A stretch of 64,000 bases of DNA from positions 1 through 64,000 of the forward strand of contig CAMWPM010000005.1 of assembly GCA_947176235.1 (NCBI GenBank). The letters are read 5' to 3'. The stretch comes from an uncultured Bacteroidales bacterium. Lineage in GTDB: Bacteria; Bacteroidota; Bacteroidia; Bacteroidales; Muribaculaceae. The position numbers and the translations under genes are program-made. The notes below the pieces were generated by a model. That model ran no database searches, was not told the DNA's origin, and saw only the letters and a list, made by a program, of their open reading frames with translations. Below are positions 46,599 to 56,865 of the stretch, in pieces (the first letter of the stretch is position 1; each line of letters opens with the position of its first letter).

Positions 46599-49500
46599 AT
46601 GATGACAAGTAAATGCTTGAACCTCAAGACATTCTTTTTAGCTATCTTTGCAACGATAGCTTTAGGACTGTCGGCACAGACACAAGTAAAAGGTGTCGTC
46701 CTGGATCCGGAAGGTGAGCCCGTAATCGGAGCTACCGTACGTGAGAAAGGAACTCAGGCAGCAGCGGCCACTGACTTTGACGGCAATTTCACGCTCAAGG
46801 TCAAGAACCTCAATGCCACTCTCGTAGTGTCCTTCGTGGGCCTCGAGACAGCTGAAGTACCCCTGAACGGGCGCAGTGACGTTACCATCAACATGAAGGA
46901 GTCGAGCCTCAACCTCGACGAAGTAGTGGTGGTTGGTTACGGCGTGATGAAGAAGAGCGACCTTGCAGGCGCATCTTCGTCACTTAATGAAGAAGCGATG
47001 AAGGGTACGATCATCACGAATATGGATCAGGCTCTTCAGGGCCGTGCCACCGGTGTGCAGGCTCTCACCACTTCGGGTGCTCCCGGTTCCTCCTCATCAA
47101 TCCGCGTGCGCGGTCAGGCTACCATCAACGCCAACGCCGAACCTCTCTACGTAATCGACGGTGTGATCGTGCAGGGTGGCGGTAACTCCGGTGCCGACTT
47201 CGGTCTGGGTGATGCCCTCGGTAACGGCCGCACCTCGACGGTGTCGCCGCTTTCGACTATCAACCCCTCCGACATCGTGTCGATGGAAGTGCTGAAGGAC
47301 GCATCCGCCACCGCCATCTACGGTGCGCAGGGTGCCAACGGCGTAGTGCTCATCACCACAAAGCGTGGTAAGGCAGGCGAAGCCAAGTTCACCTACGACG
47401 GTATGGTGGCAGTACAGCACCAGCAGAAGCGCCTCGACATGATGAACCTCCGTGAGTTTGCATACTATTACAATGATCTGGTTGCCACCGGTCAGCAACA
47501 GAACAACAACTACTACGCAGATCCTTCGCTTCTCGGCAAGGGCACGAACTGGCAGGACGCCATCTTCCGCACAGCACTCCAGACCCAGCATCAGGTGTCG
47601 GCTCAGGGCGGTACGGACAAAGTGCAGTACTACGTATCGGGCAGCTACATGAACCAGGAAGGTACACTTATCGGATCGGACTTCGAGCGATTCAGTGTAC
47701 GCGCCAACCTTGACGCCCAACTTAAGAGCTGGCTGAAACTCGGACTCAGCGCCACCTACAGCGACATCAATGAAAACCTGAAGCTCGCCGACGGTGAGGC
47801 CGGTATCATCAACTACTCGCTGACCACTGTTCCCGATATACCTATCTATGATATCGACGGTAACTATTCGACTGTAGTGCGTGAGGGTTACACCAACCCG
47901 AACCCCGTGGCACTCGCCATGCTCGATGAGATCAAGCTCGGTCGCCAGAAGCTGACGGGCAACATCTTCTTCGACGTAACCCCCATCAAGAACCTTACAT
48001 GGCACGCTGAATTCGACTACGATGTCAGCGCCGCAAAATCTGACCGCTTCAAACCGACCGTCGACCTCGGCGGCTGGGTGCGCGGTACTAATGACTCTTC
48101 TGTCCAGAAGAACTCTTCATGGTTCTGGGCTCTCAAGAATTACGTGACCTACACCGGTCAGGTGAGCAAGCTCAACTTCAATGCCATGGTGGGTCAGGAA
48201 TGCTGGGAGTCGAACTACAACTACGAAGGCGTCAGCAACACCAACCTCCCCTCCAACGAGGTGCACAACCCGACGCTTGGCTCCGGCACTCCGACCATCA
48301 ACGTGGGCTGGGGCTCTTCGGCAATGGCTTCTTTCTTCACCCGTGAAACCCTTAACTGGGATAACCGTTATCTTCTCACCTATACCTATCGCTACGACGG
48401 CTCGTCGAACTTCGGTCCGAAGAACCGCTGGGCAGGCTTCCACTCACTGGCAGGCGCATGGCGCTTCACCAACGAGAAGTTCCTGAAGTCGACGGCAGAA
48501 TGGTTTGACAACGGTAAGCTTCGTCTCGGCTGGGGTCAGACGGGTAACGCCAATATCGGCGGCTACGCCTGGGGTTCGGCTATCTCCCGTATGCCTTCTG
48601 CACTCGGTAACGGCTACCGTCCCGCCAACATCGCCAACACCGCCATCAAGTGGGAAACTCAAGAGCAGTGGAACGTTGGTCTCGATCTCAACTTCCTGAA
48701 CAACCGACTGAACTTCGTGTTTGACGCCTACGTCAAGACCTCGAAAGACATGCTTATGGCAATGCAGCTTCCCTCCTACATGGGTACACAGGGTAACGGC
48801 TCATCTGCACTGGCAGCACCGAAGGGCAACTATGGTGAAATCCAGAACAAGGGTCTGGAATTCGAACTCACGGGACGTCCGTTCGTAGGAGCGTTCGAGT
48901 GGGAGTCGAGCTTCCAGATCTCCTTCAACCGCAACAAACTGAAAGCTCTGAGCGGTACCGCAAACGCAAGTCTCGTGGGCTACGGCCAGTGGAGCGACGT
49001 AGTGTCGGTGACCAATATCGGTCAGCCTCTCTACAACTTCTACGGCTACGTAGTGGAAGGCGTATATCAGGATCTCGAAGATATCATGAACTCTCCGAAG
49101 AGCGACAAATATCCGGCAGACGGCGTGTTCAACGCCTACAACACCGTATGGCCCGGCGACCTTAAGTTCAAGGACGTAAATGGCGACGGCAAGATCGACG
49201 AAAACGACCGCACGGTGATCGGTAACCCGCTTCCCGACTTCACCTTCGGCTGGAACAATACTTTCCGCTACAAGAACTTCGACCTCAACATCTTCATCAA
49301 CGGCAGCTACGGCAACGACGTGATGAACTACCTCGACATGAAGATCACCCACATGAACTCGGCATGGGCTAACCAGCTGAGCAAGGTGAACTACCGCGCA
49401 CAGCTTGAGCCTATCGACCCGAATAAGACCGGTGACGGCTACTGGTGGTATAGCGACATCAACAACGTGCGCGTTGCCAATCCGGATGCCCGTCTTCCCC

Positions 49501-49811
49501 GCGCGACGACCAATGACCCGAACGACAACGACCGCATGTCGAGCCGCTACATAGAGGACGGCAGCTATATCCGCCTTAAGAACATCTCACTTGGCTATAC
49601 CTTCCCGAAGAAGATCACCAACAAGCTTCACATCGAGAATCTCCGTCTCTACTGCAACATGCAGAATGTATGGACCATCACCGGCTACAGCGGTTACGAT
49701 CCCGAAGTAGGCGCCAACACACAGGATTCGACCGGTCTGACCTACGGACTTGACTTCGGTCGCTATCCTTCGCCTTTCAGCTGCACGTTCGGCCTCAATC
49801 TCTCTTTCTAA
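46599..49811 (+). CDS. SusC-type TonB-dependent glycan transporter
   Basis: Outer-membrane importer for mannan oligosaccharides, about 1070 residues. I place the start at ATG 46599 (ATG 46602 is also possible); the frame is open to a TTG at 46593. After a signal peptide ending SAQ, a carboxypeptidase-regulatory-like domain (residues 25-100, GVVLDPEGEPVIGATVREKGT) leads to the TonB-box region (DEVVVVGYG) and the plug (LQGRATGVQ, IRVRGQATINANAEPLYVIDG). The 22-strand barrel ends LNLSF. No STN domain precedes the plug, so it does not look like an anti-sigma-coupled transporter. SusD follows after 24 bp. Confidence 0.95.
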   Translation: MMTSKCLNLKTFFLAIFATIALGLSAQTQVKGVVLDPEGEPVIGATVREKGTQAAAATDFDGNFTLKVKNLNATLVVSFVGLETAEVPLNGRSDVTINMKESSLNLDEVVVVGYGVMKKSDLAGASSSLNEEAMKGTIITNMDQALQGRATGVQALTTSGAPGSSSSIRVRGQATINANAEPLYVIDGVIVQGGGNSGADFGLGDALGNGRTSTVSPLSTINPSDIVSMEVLKDASATAIYGAQGANGVVLITTKRGKAGEAKFTYDGMVAVQHQQKRLDMMNLREFAYYYNDLVATGQQQNNNYYADPSLLGKGTNWQDAIFRTALQTQHQVSAQGGTDKVQYYVSGSYMNQEGTLIGSDFERFSVRANLDAQLKSWLKLGLSATYSDINENLKLADGEAGIINYSLTTVPDIPIYDIDGNYSTVVREGYTNPNPVALAMLDEIKLGRQKLTGNIFFDVTPIKNLTWHAEFDYDVSAAKSDRFKPTVDLGGWVRGTNDSSVQKNSSWFWALKNYVTYTGQVSKLNFNAMVGQECWESNYNYEGVSNTNLPSNEVHNPTLGSGTPTINVGWGSSAMASFFTRETLNWDNRYLLTYTYRYDGSSNFGPKNRWAGFHSLAGAWRFTNEKFLKSTAEWFDNGKLRLGWGQTGNANIGGYAWGSAISRMPSALGNGYRPANIANTAIKWETQEQWNVGLDLNFLNNRLNFVFDAYVKTSKDMLMAMQLPSYMGTQGNGSSALAAPKGNYGEIQNKGLEFELTGRPFVGAFEWESSFQISFNRNKLKALSGTANASLVGYGQWSDVVSVTNIGQPLYNFYGYVVEGVYQDLEDIMNSPKSDKYPADGVFNAYNTVWPGDLKFKDVNGDGKIDENDRTVIGNPLPDFTFGWNNTFRYKNFDLNIFINGSYGNDVMNYLDMKITHMNSAWANQLSKVNYRAQLEPIDPNKTGDGYWWYSDINNVRVANPDARLPRATTNDPNDNDRMSSRYIEDGSYIRLKNISLGYTFPKKITNKLHIENLRLYCNMQNVWTITGYSGYDPEVGANTQDSTGLTYGLDFGRYPSPFSCTFGLNLSF

Positions 49812-49835
49812 ACTCAATCAACAGGAAACAAAGTC

Positions 49836-51566
49836 ATGAAAATCAACAATATCAAGAATTTCATCCTGATCGGAGCCCTCGGGGTGTCGATGGCATCGTG
49901 TGAGGACTTCCTCGACCGTCCTGCCGAAGACAACTACAACACCGACAACTTCTATCAGAACGACGAACAGTGCTATCAGGGAGTGAACTACCTCTACAAT
50001 TCACCCTGGTATGACTTCCAGCGCGGCTTCATCCGCGTGGCTGAAACAATGTCGGGCAACGAGTTCGAAAGCCAGAATCCCTATATGAACTTCTCGGTGA
50101 ACGGCACGAACGAGGACCTGATCAACATGTCGTACTCGCTGTGGGCAGTGATCGGTCACGCCAACACCGTCTATAACAGCCTCAAGGGCGCGAGCGGCAC
50201 AGCATCGGAGACGGTGAAGAACGCCTGCATGGGCGAGTGCCTGACCTGGAAGGCAATGGCATATTTCTATCTGGTGCGTACCTTCGGCGATGTGCCCATC
50301 ATCCACGACAACTCGGAGGTGCTCGGCTCGGGTAACTACAACAGTGTGTTCAAGGTGCAGAAGGCTGACGTGTACGAGTACATCATCATGACCCTTGAAA
50401 AGGCACTCGAGCTTCTTCCGAAGTCGACCACCCAGAAGGGACGTATCGACTACTACTGCGCCGAAGGTCTGCTTGCCAAGGTGTACCTGACCCGTTCGGG
50501 TCTCGGGATGTCAGGCTCCCGCAATGATGCTGATCTCGCTGAAGCTGCAAAACTTGCAAAGGACGTGATCGACAACTCAGGTCGCAGCCTGATGGAGAAT
50601 TACTCCGACATCTTCCGCATGCAGAACAACGAGTGCGAAGAGTCTCTTATCGCATGGCGCTGGAGCGCAGGCCGCTCACCCTGGACTCAGCAGAATACCC
50701 TTCAGAGTGACCTCGCAATGGGTGGCTTCTCGGAATTCGGTGACACATGGGGCGGCTGGCGCGGACCGTCGGTTGACCTTCAGGACGCATTCGGGGTAAG
50801 CTCGCTTGACAATCCTGCTACGCGCATCGACGTAGATACCCGCCGCAAAGCGACGATGATGCTCCCCGGTGACGTCTATGAATACTTCTGGACTGACAAG
50901 GGCGGCTTCGACCTCCTGAAATTTGTCTACGATCCCGAATATGGCAAGGGGGGCCCCGGCGGCACATGGCAGTGCGGTACCGGCGCACAGCACGTGAAGC
51001 ACCTCTACGGTGACACATACGACCACGAGCAGGCTCTCGGCACTTCGCCAGAGAACATGGCTTACGGTCTCGCCACCCATATTCTCCGTCTTGCCGACGT
51101 CTATCTGATCTATGCAGAAGCTGCCCTCGGCAACAATGCATCGACTTCGGACGCCAGCATCCTTGCAGCCTTCAATGCAGTTCGCGAGCGCGCCCATGTC
51201 TCCACAAAGACCTCCATCACTTTCGATGACATCTGGAAAGAGCGTCGTCTGGAACTTGCCATGGAGGGTGACCGCTGGTACGACTTCGTACGCCGCAGCT
51301 ACTACGACGTACAGTCATGTATCGACGAACTGAAAGGTCAACGTCGTGCAGGTTACGACGGCTTTGATGACGTGGCAAGCAGATATTATGAGTCAGGACA
51401 GTGGACGGTAGATCCCAACACCACGAAATACAATACGGATCAGCCCGTGCCGAACGTGACCGCAGCATCGTTCACACTTCCCTTCCCGACGGAGGATGTA
51501 GTGTTCAACCCCAACCTCCTCGCCGAGCCAATCCACGAGGAAGTGCGCGAACTCTATGCATATTGA
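49836..51566 (+). CDS. SusD-type glycan-binding lipoprotein
   Basis: The lid that pairs with SusC, 576 residues. It has a lipoprotein signal (VSMASC) followed directly by E-D-F-L-D, the acidic start seen in surface-exposed Bacteroidota lipoproteins. The fold signature is clear: LDRPAEDNYNTDNFYQNDE, TPR-like helices, and the C-terminal IWKERRLELAMEGDRWYDFVR. Many exposed Trp and Tyr residues suit glycan binding. It lies 24 bp after susC and 36 bp before the first surface binding protein gene. Confidence 0.95.
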   Translation: MKINNIKNFILIGALGVSMASCEDFLDRPAEDNYNTDNFYQNDEQCYQGVNYLYNSPWYDFQRGFIRVAETMSGNEFESQNPYMNFSVNGTNEDLINMSYSLWAVIGHANTVYNSLKGASGTASETVKNACMGECLTWKAMAYFYLVRTFGDVPIIHDNSEVLGSGNYNSVFKVQKADVYEYIIMTLEKALELLPKSTTQKGRIDYYCAEGLLAKVYLTRSGLGMSGSRNDADLAEAAKLAKDVIDNSGRSLMENYSDIFRMQNNECEESLIAWRWSAGRSPWTQQNTLQSDLAMGGFSEFGDTWGGWRGPSVDLQDAFGVSSLDNPATRIDVDTRRKATMMLPGDVYEYFWTDKGGFDLLKFVYDPEYGKGGPGGTWQCGTGAQHVKHLYGDTYDHEQALGTSPENMAYGLATHILRLADVYLIYAEAALGNNASTSDASILAAFNAVRERAHVSTKTSITFDDIWKERRLELAMEGDRWYDFVRRSYYDVQSCIDELKGQRRAGYDGFDDVASRYYESGQWTVDPNTTKYNTDQPVPNVTAASFTLPFPTEDVVFNPNLLAEPIHEEVRELYAY

Positions 51567-51602
51567 TTTTCCCACCAGTGAAAAGCTAATAACAACGAGA
51601 CA

Positions 51603-52916
51603 ATGAACAACTCAAGATACACGAAATGGGCACTTGGCGTCGCAGTAGCGGTGCTCGGGATCACTGCAGTGAGCTGCGATGACCAGCCCGACAAATTTGA
51701 GATGACCGGCGGCGTGCCTACGATCAAGTATGTGCGCGTGACGACGCCGGAGTCAGGCGACTCGCTCATCACGGGCGCCTATATGGAGAATACGATCTGC
51801 CTGGTGGGTGACAATCTTCGTTCGATCCACGAGATGTACTTCAACGACCAGAAGGCAATCCTCAACACCTCACTGATCACTGACCACACGCTTATCGTGG
51901 ACGTGCCGAAGAACATCCCTGAAGATGTGACTGACAAGATCTACATGCACACCCGCGACGGTGAAATCGTGACTTACGACTTCAACGTGCTTGTACCGGG
52001 ACCGGCGGTACGCTCCATCTCCTGTGAGTGGACCAAACCGGGCAATGAAGCCACCATCTACGGTGACTATTTCATCGACGATCCCAACAAACCGCTGAAG
52101 ATCACTTTCTCCGGCAATGTGGAACTTCCTTACGAGAACATCAAGAAAATCACAAAGACAGCCATCACATTCGAAGTGCCTGAGAACTGGACCGAGGGCT
52201 ACATGAACGTCACCACACTCTACGGTACGTCGCGCTCATCGTTCAAGTTCCACGACACGACCAACATCCTCTTCGACTGGGATGGCAATAACGGTGGACT
52301 CGCAACCGGTCACGGCTGGCGCGGCGGCGTCATCCATCAGGACGGTGATGATGAAGGCGTTGAAGCACTTGATGGCGGCTACCTCTTCTTCTCGGCAGAT
52401 CTCAGCGGCGAAGCCGGAGCAACCTGGGCAGAAGATGGATTCTCCTTCAACTACTGGCCTGACGCGTCGGGAGAATTCGGTCCTCTGAGCAGCCGTCCGG
52501 AGTTTGCAGATCTGATTTCGGATTATGGTGTAGACGGACTTCAGATTAAGTTCGAGATGTGCATTCCGGCTTCCAATCCCTGGAGTTCCTGCGCCATGCA
52601 GATAATCTTCACAGGTGATGATGCCGTGACTTACGATACAGCCAACAACACTTACATAAGCGATGAAAACGTTCCGCGAGGCCTTTATAATCCCTGGAAG
52701 GCAGTAGGATCCTACGACACCGGAGGCAATTGGACCACAGTGTCGATGCCGCTCAGCCAGTTCACGTTCAAGCCTGACGGCGGTGTCTGTGGCAACAAGC
52801 TGAATCAGAACATGCTCACCGGTCTGACTTTCTTCGTGTGGAGCGGCGGTGTGTCAGGAACCGATTGTACGCCTGTCATACTCCTTGACAACATACGAGT
52901 AGTACCAGTTGAATAA
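51603..52916 (+). CDS. Surface glycan-binding lipoprotein (SGBP)
   Basis: A 437-residue lipoprotein (AVSC) with an acidic start DDQPDKFE after the Cys, so probably on the cell surface. Residues 30-215 form two IPT/TIG-like beta domains (around NTICLVGDNLRSI and GNEATIYGDYFI). The C-terminal half (about 220-437) is Trp- and Gly-rich and resembles the glycan-binding domain of SGBP-B proteins. No catalytic residues are evident. It follows susD by 36 bp, the usual SGBP place. Expected to hold mannan for SusC/SusD. Confidence 0.85.
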   Translation: MNNSRYTKWALGVAVAVLGITAVSCDDQPDKFEMTGGVPTIKYVRVTTPESGDSLITGAYMENTICLVGDNLRSIHEMYFNDQKAILNTSLITDHTLIVDVPKNIPEDVTDKIYMHTRDGEIVTYDFNVLVPGPAVRSISCEWTKPGNEATIYGDYFIDDPNKPLKITFSGNVELPYENIKKITKTAITFEVPENWTEGYMNVTTLYGTSRSSFKFHDTTNILFDWDGNNGGLATGHGWRGGVIHQDGDDEGVEALDGGYLFFSADLSGEAGATWAEDGFSFNYWPDASGEFGPLSSRPEFADLISDYGVDGLQIKFEMCIPASNPWSSCAMQIIFTGDDAVTYDTANNTYISDENVPRGLYNPWKAVGSYDTGGNWTTVSMPLSQFTFKPDGGVCGNKLNQNMLTGLTFFVWSGGVSGTDCTPVILLDNIRVVPVE

Positions 52917-52938
52917 TAAACAGTAAACTTATCCAACA

Positions 52939-55290
52939 ATGAAATATGTACAAAAACTGATTGCTGCGTTATTAGCAGTCATCATGATAGCTCCGGCAGT
53001 CGTGTTGACATCGTGCAACGACGATGACGACTTCGGCACCGAGCAATACAAAGGAGGCATCAACCTCAATGTGTGGGGACCCTCACCCGTGATGCGCGGA
53101 GGTCAGCTCCGCTTCCTTGGTTCGGGTCTGGATCAGGTGACAGGCATCACTCTTCCCGGCGCGGGTGAAATCACCGACATTATGGTGGTAAGCCCCGAGG
53201 AGATCCAGATCACCGTCCCTCAGAATGCCGAACCGGGCTATGTCACCCTCCACACTCCGAAGGGAGACATCACCACAATCACCGAACTTACCTTCACCGA
53301 GCCGATCGTGCTTGAATCGATGACTCCGCTGAGCGTGAAACCGGGCGACGTGATCACTCTCAAAGGTGACTATCTGAATCTTATCCATGAGATCATCTTC
53401 GCAGATGATGTGACAGTGGGTGAGGCTGACTTCACGAGCCACAGCCGCTATGAAATCAAGGTGGCAGTCCCCGCAGAGGCACAGACCGGCAAGATCATCC
53501 TCAGCGACGCTGACGAGGAAATGCCCAACTGGGTTTACTCGGACGAGGAACTCGTGGTGGCACTTCCCACGGTGGCAGAGCCTCTCGACCTGACTAATGC
53601 GAAGCCCGGCGACGTGGTGACAATCAGCGGTCAGAACCTTGACCTTACGGTAGACGTGCAGATGGCTAACGGCGAAAGTCTTCCCTTCGAACTCACTGAG
53701 GACGGCAAGCTGGTGTTCACGCTTCCCGAAAATGCAGTGGACGGCGCTATCGTGGCTATCGCCGCATCGGGCGTGAAGGTGGTGATCGCCAATATCGGCA
53801 TGGTAGAACCGACCGAGATGGTAGCAACCCCCGCTACCGAACTCCGCGGCGGTGACATCGTGACAATCAAGGGTCTGAACCTCGATCAGGTTGTGAGCAT
53901 CGTATTCCCCGGCGTAGCTGACGCAGTGGAACCCGCAACCATCAGCAACGGCGAACTTACGGTAGCATTCCCCGAAAAGGCACAGTCGGGTGCCATCACC
54001 CTTAATCTCAAGAGCGGCAAGACAAATGCTAATGTGGAGCTTGCAACGGCGAAGCCCATGAATATCTCATACGCTCCCGCTCCCGTACCTTCAGGCGGCG
54101 AACTGACCGTGAAGGGCAGCAATCTTGACGTTGCTTCGGCAATCGTGTTCGGCGGCGACGTAGAAGTGGCTATCGAGAATCCGACGGCTACAGAGTTCAA
54201 GGTAATGGTTCCGCTGAGCGCACAGTCGGGCGCACCCGTTATCAAGATGGCAAACGGCGAGAGCGTAGAGGCTCCCGAACTTGAAATCGCCCTCCCGACG
54301 ATCGCTTACATCACCGAGATGCCCGCAGAGGATGCTGAAATCCATGCAGGAACAGTGTTCAGCGTGCAGATCGCCAATGAGAAACTCCTCACAGGCGTGA
54401 AGGTGAACGGCGAAGACGTGCAGTACATCCTCAATGGCACAACGCTCTACATCAATCTTCCCGAAACGTGCGGCAGCGGAACAACCGTAACGCTCGTGTC
54501 AGGCGACGAATCGCTCGACTATGTGTTTGACTTTATTCCTCAGACCCACGTGGGCATCACGCTTTGGGAAGGAATGTTTGAGAACGGAGGCTGGGCCGGT
54601 ATGCAGGATCTCGCATGGGGCGGCTACGACTGGTCGAATATCCCCGCGGGAGCTATCATCACGCTGTATGTAACTCCGACGGTAGCCGACGGTGAATGGT
54701 GGTGCGTATCGCTGCGCCACGGCAACGACTGGGGTAACCTACCCGCACCGATACCCGGTCAGTATGACAATCCGGCAGACGGCATGGTACAGTTTGAACT
54801 GACCGAGGAAGTGAAAGCCGATATTATCGCCAACAACGGATTTGTGGTGAGCGGTACGGGCTATATCATGACGAAGATTACCGCAGAGTGGGAGATTTCG
54901 CTTGAGACTCAGGTCATGTTTGACTGGGATTATCCGGTAGACATGGGTAATTACAGTATCAATCTTGAGGGTAAGCCCGGATCTGCCTTAATTGATGCAG
55001 GTGTCAAGAAGGGACAGACACTCACTATTTACTGTACGCCTACCGCTGATTATAACACAGCAGATCCTCAAGTCCATATTCAGATTTTTGATGGTCACTG
55101 GGGTGCTCTTACTTTCCCTGAAATTAATGGTGGAGGTCAGTTTAATGAAGCCACTTGGGGTGATATGAGCAAAATCGAAATCAAGGTTACTGACGAACTT
55201 TACGAGAAGTTCACTACTCTGACAGACTGGGGATACTGCATTATCTTCCAGGGTAATAATATCCTTATTAATAAGGTGACGCTGAAATAA
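52939..55290 (+). CDS. Large surface glycan-binding lipoprotein with tandem IPT/TIG domains
   Basis: A 783-residue lipoprotein with lipobox LTSC and the acidic run NDDDDF behind it, a strong surface-export signature. About five IPT/TIG-like repeats occupy residues 40-525 (recognisable by GGxLxxxGxxLDxVxxIxxxG-type lines such as GGDIVTIKGLNLDQVVSI and GGELTVKGSNLDVASAI). Two similar beta-sandwich modules follow: about 535-650 (LWEGMFENGGWAGMQ, WWCVSLRHGNDWGNL) and 655-783 (MFDWDYPVDMGNYSI, VHIQIFDGHWGAL). These probably bind glycan. The second module has more T-ending codons than the rest of the gene. A terminator lies 12 bp after the stop. Confidence 0.85.
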   Translation: MKYVQKLIAALLAVIMIAPAVVLTSCNDDDDFGTEQYKGGINLNVWGPSPVMRGGQLRFLGSGLDQVTGITLPGAGEITDIMVVSPEEIQITVPQNAEPGYVTLHTPKGDITTITELTFTEPIVLESMTPLSVKPGDVITLKGDYLNLIHEIIFADDVTVGEADFTSHSRYEIKVAVPAEAQTGKIILSDADEEMPNWVYSDEELVVALPTVAEPLDLTNAKPGDVVTISGQNLDLTVDVQMANGESLPFELTEDGKLVFTLPENAVDGAIVAIAASGVKVVIANIGMVEPTEMVATPATELRGGDIVTIKGLNLDQVVSIVFPGVADAVEPATISNGELTVAFPEKAQSGAITLNLKSGKTNANVELATAKPMNISYAPAPVPSGGELTVKGSNLDVASAIVFGGDVEVAIENPTATEFKVMVPLSAQSGAPVIKMANGESVEAPELEIALPTIAYITEMPAEDAEIHAGTVFSVQIANEKLLTGVKVNGEDVQYILNGTTLYINLPETCGSGTTVTLVSGDESLDYVFDFIPQTHVGITLWEGMFENGGWAGMQDLAWGGYDWSNIPAGAIITLYVTPTVADGEWWCVSLRHGNDWGNLPAPIPGQYDNPADGMVQFELTEEVKADIIANNGFVVSGTGYIMTKITAEWEISLETQVMFDWDYPVDMGNYSINLEGKPGSALIDAGVKKGQTLTIYCTPTADYNTADPQVHIQIFDGHWGALTFPEINGGGQFNEATWGDMSKIEIKVTDELYEKFTTLTDWGYCIIFQGNNILINKVTLK

Positions 55291-55302
55291 ATTCACCAAT
55301 AC

Positions 55303-55347
55303 ATCACAGGGGATTTTCTCTCATGTAAATCCCCTGTGATTTTTTTA
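55303..55347 (+). terminator. Strong intrinsic terminator within the mannan locus
   Basis: ATCACAGGGGATTT (55303-55316) pairs perfectly with AAATCCCCTGTGAT (55327-55340) around a 10 nt loop, and seven T follow from 55340. It lies between the second SGBP and the first GH26 gene. The 81 bp gap has no TAnnTTTG after it, so downstream genes probably depend on read-through. Confidence 0.9.
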
Positions 55348-55371
55348 CTATAACACTACCAATTCACATCA

Positions 55372-56799
55372 ATGGAAAGCATTAAGAAAACATTTGGCAA
55401 GTGCCTGATAGCCATTGCCTGTGCGCTGACCATCACGTCGTGCGGCAGCGACAGTAAAGACGACGAACCCGTAGGACCTCAGCAGAAGCTGACGCTGCGG
55501 ACACAGTCGATAGCCGACAATTCATCAGTGGACGCTGCGAGCACAAAGTCGATCGTCCTCTCGTACAACAATCTCATAGAAATCAAGGATGCCGCAGGAA
55601 TCACCCTGAACGGCGCAAAAGCAGATGCCTCAGCCAGCGGCATGGATCTGACAATAGATCTGAATCTGGAACCCTGGAAGGAATATTCGCTTGAACTCAA
55701 AGCCGGAGCCATCGCCGTGAAGGGCAATGACAAAGCCGTGTCGGAGAGCAAGACCATCATATTTGACACAAAATACGGCAAGGACCCGAATGCCGACCCG
55801 ACGGCAACGGTGGCAAAGACGCTTGTGAACAGCAAAGCCACGAAGGAGACAGTGAACCTCTACAATCTGCTGCTCGAGAACTACGGGAAGAAGATCTTCT
55901 CGGGTACGATGGGCGGTGTGGCTCTGGAGACGGGCTACTATGACATGGTGGCAAACGGAACAGGGCTGAATCCGGCAATCATCGGATTTGACTTCATTCA
56001 CTTAGGATGGTCGCCCGCCAACTGGATCGACTATACGAAAATCAATGTGGTGAAGGAATCGTGGGACAAAGGGCGCATCATATCGTTCTGCTGGCACTGG
56101 AATGTGCCCGACAGCGAAGCCAACGTGGGGAATCCGAGCAATTACAATGCCCGCAACAAGTTCAGCGCCAAGAATGCCGTGACTCCCGGAACGTGGGAGA
56201 ACGACTTCATCAACAAGGATCTGGAGAAGGTGGCTGAGACGCTGAAAATGTATCAGGACTCAGGTATCCCGATTCTGTGGCGTCCGCTGCATGAAGCAGC
56301 CGGCGACTACAAGTGGGGCGCATGGTTCTGGTGGGGATTCGAAGGCGTTGAGGCTACGAAGGATCTATGGAAGTACATGTATAACAAGCTCACGAATGAG
56401 TATGGCATCAATAACCTGATCTGGGTGTGGACGATGCAGTGCTCGGACGAAGGACGTCCGGCAAGCATTGACAAGCTCAGAGGCGCATATCCGGGCGACG
56501 AATACGTGGACATCGTCGGTGCCGATATCTACCCGCAGAAGGTGGGAGAGTCGACCAACGCACAGTTCAATCTGATGAATGAGGCAATCAACGGCAAGAA
56601 GATGCTGACGCTGAGCGAGGTCGGGCTGTTCCCAAGCTTTGAACTCGCCGAGAAGGACGGTTGCCTGTGGTCGTACTTCATGCAGTGGTATGACGACGAC
56701 GCAAATCAGGACGGTTACCAGCCGGGCGTGAGTGACTTCAACACGCTTAAAACGTGGAAAGACGTGATGAGCGAGCCGATAGTGATCAACGCCAGATGA
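55372..56799 (+). CDS. GH26 beta-mannanase, surface lipoprotein
   Basis: A 475-residue enzyme with lipobox ITSC followed by GSDSKDDE, an acidic stretch suggesting surface display. Residues 38-125 form an Ig-like beta domain, and the GH26 (beta/alpha)8 domain runs from about 150 to 470. The acid/base is Glu308 in WRPLHEAAG and the nucleophile Glu416 in LTLSEVGLF. It should cut beta-1,4-mannan chains at the surface before import. It is the first gene after the internal terminator, with the GH94 gene 66 bp downstream. Confidence 0.92.
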   Translation: MESIKKTFGKCLIAIACALTITSCGSDSKDDEPVGPQQKLTLRTQSIADNSSVDAASTKSIVLSYNNLIEIKDAAGITLNGAKADASASGMDLTIDLNLEPWKEYSLELKAGAIAVKGNDKAVSESKTIIFDTKYGKDPNADPTATVAKTLVNSKATKETVNLYNLLLENYGKKIFSGTMGGVALETGYYDMVANGTGLNPAIIGFDFIHLGWSPANWIDYTKINVVKESWDKGRIISFCWHWNVPDSEANVGNPSNYNARNKFSAKNAVTPGTWENDFINKDLEKVAETLKMYQDSGIPILWRPLHEAAGDYKWGAWFWWGFEGVEATKDLWKYMYNKLTNEYGINNLIWVWTMQCSDEGRPASIDKLRGAYPGDEYVDIVGADIYPQKVGESTNAQFNLMNEAINGKKMLTLSEVGLFPSFELAEKDGCLWSYFMQWYDDDANQDGYQPGVSDFNTLKTWKDVMSEPIVINAR

Positions 56800-56865
56800 A
56801 AAGGGCGTGAGATGACTACGCACTGACATAACGACAGCTTCAACATAGACAAGGAAAGAGCAGAA

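Noticed and set aside
46643..46650. TATCTTTG inside the susC signal peptide as an internal promoter
   Set aside because: It matches the -7 element, but lies in coding sequence for the hydrophobic signal region. The -33 spacing is poor (23 bp) and no gene would be served.
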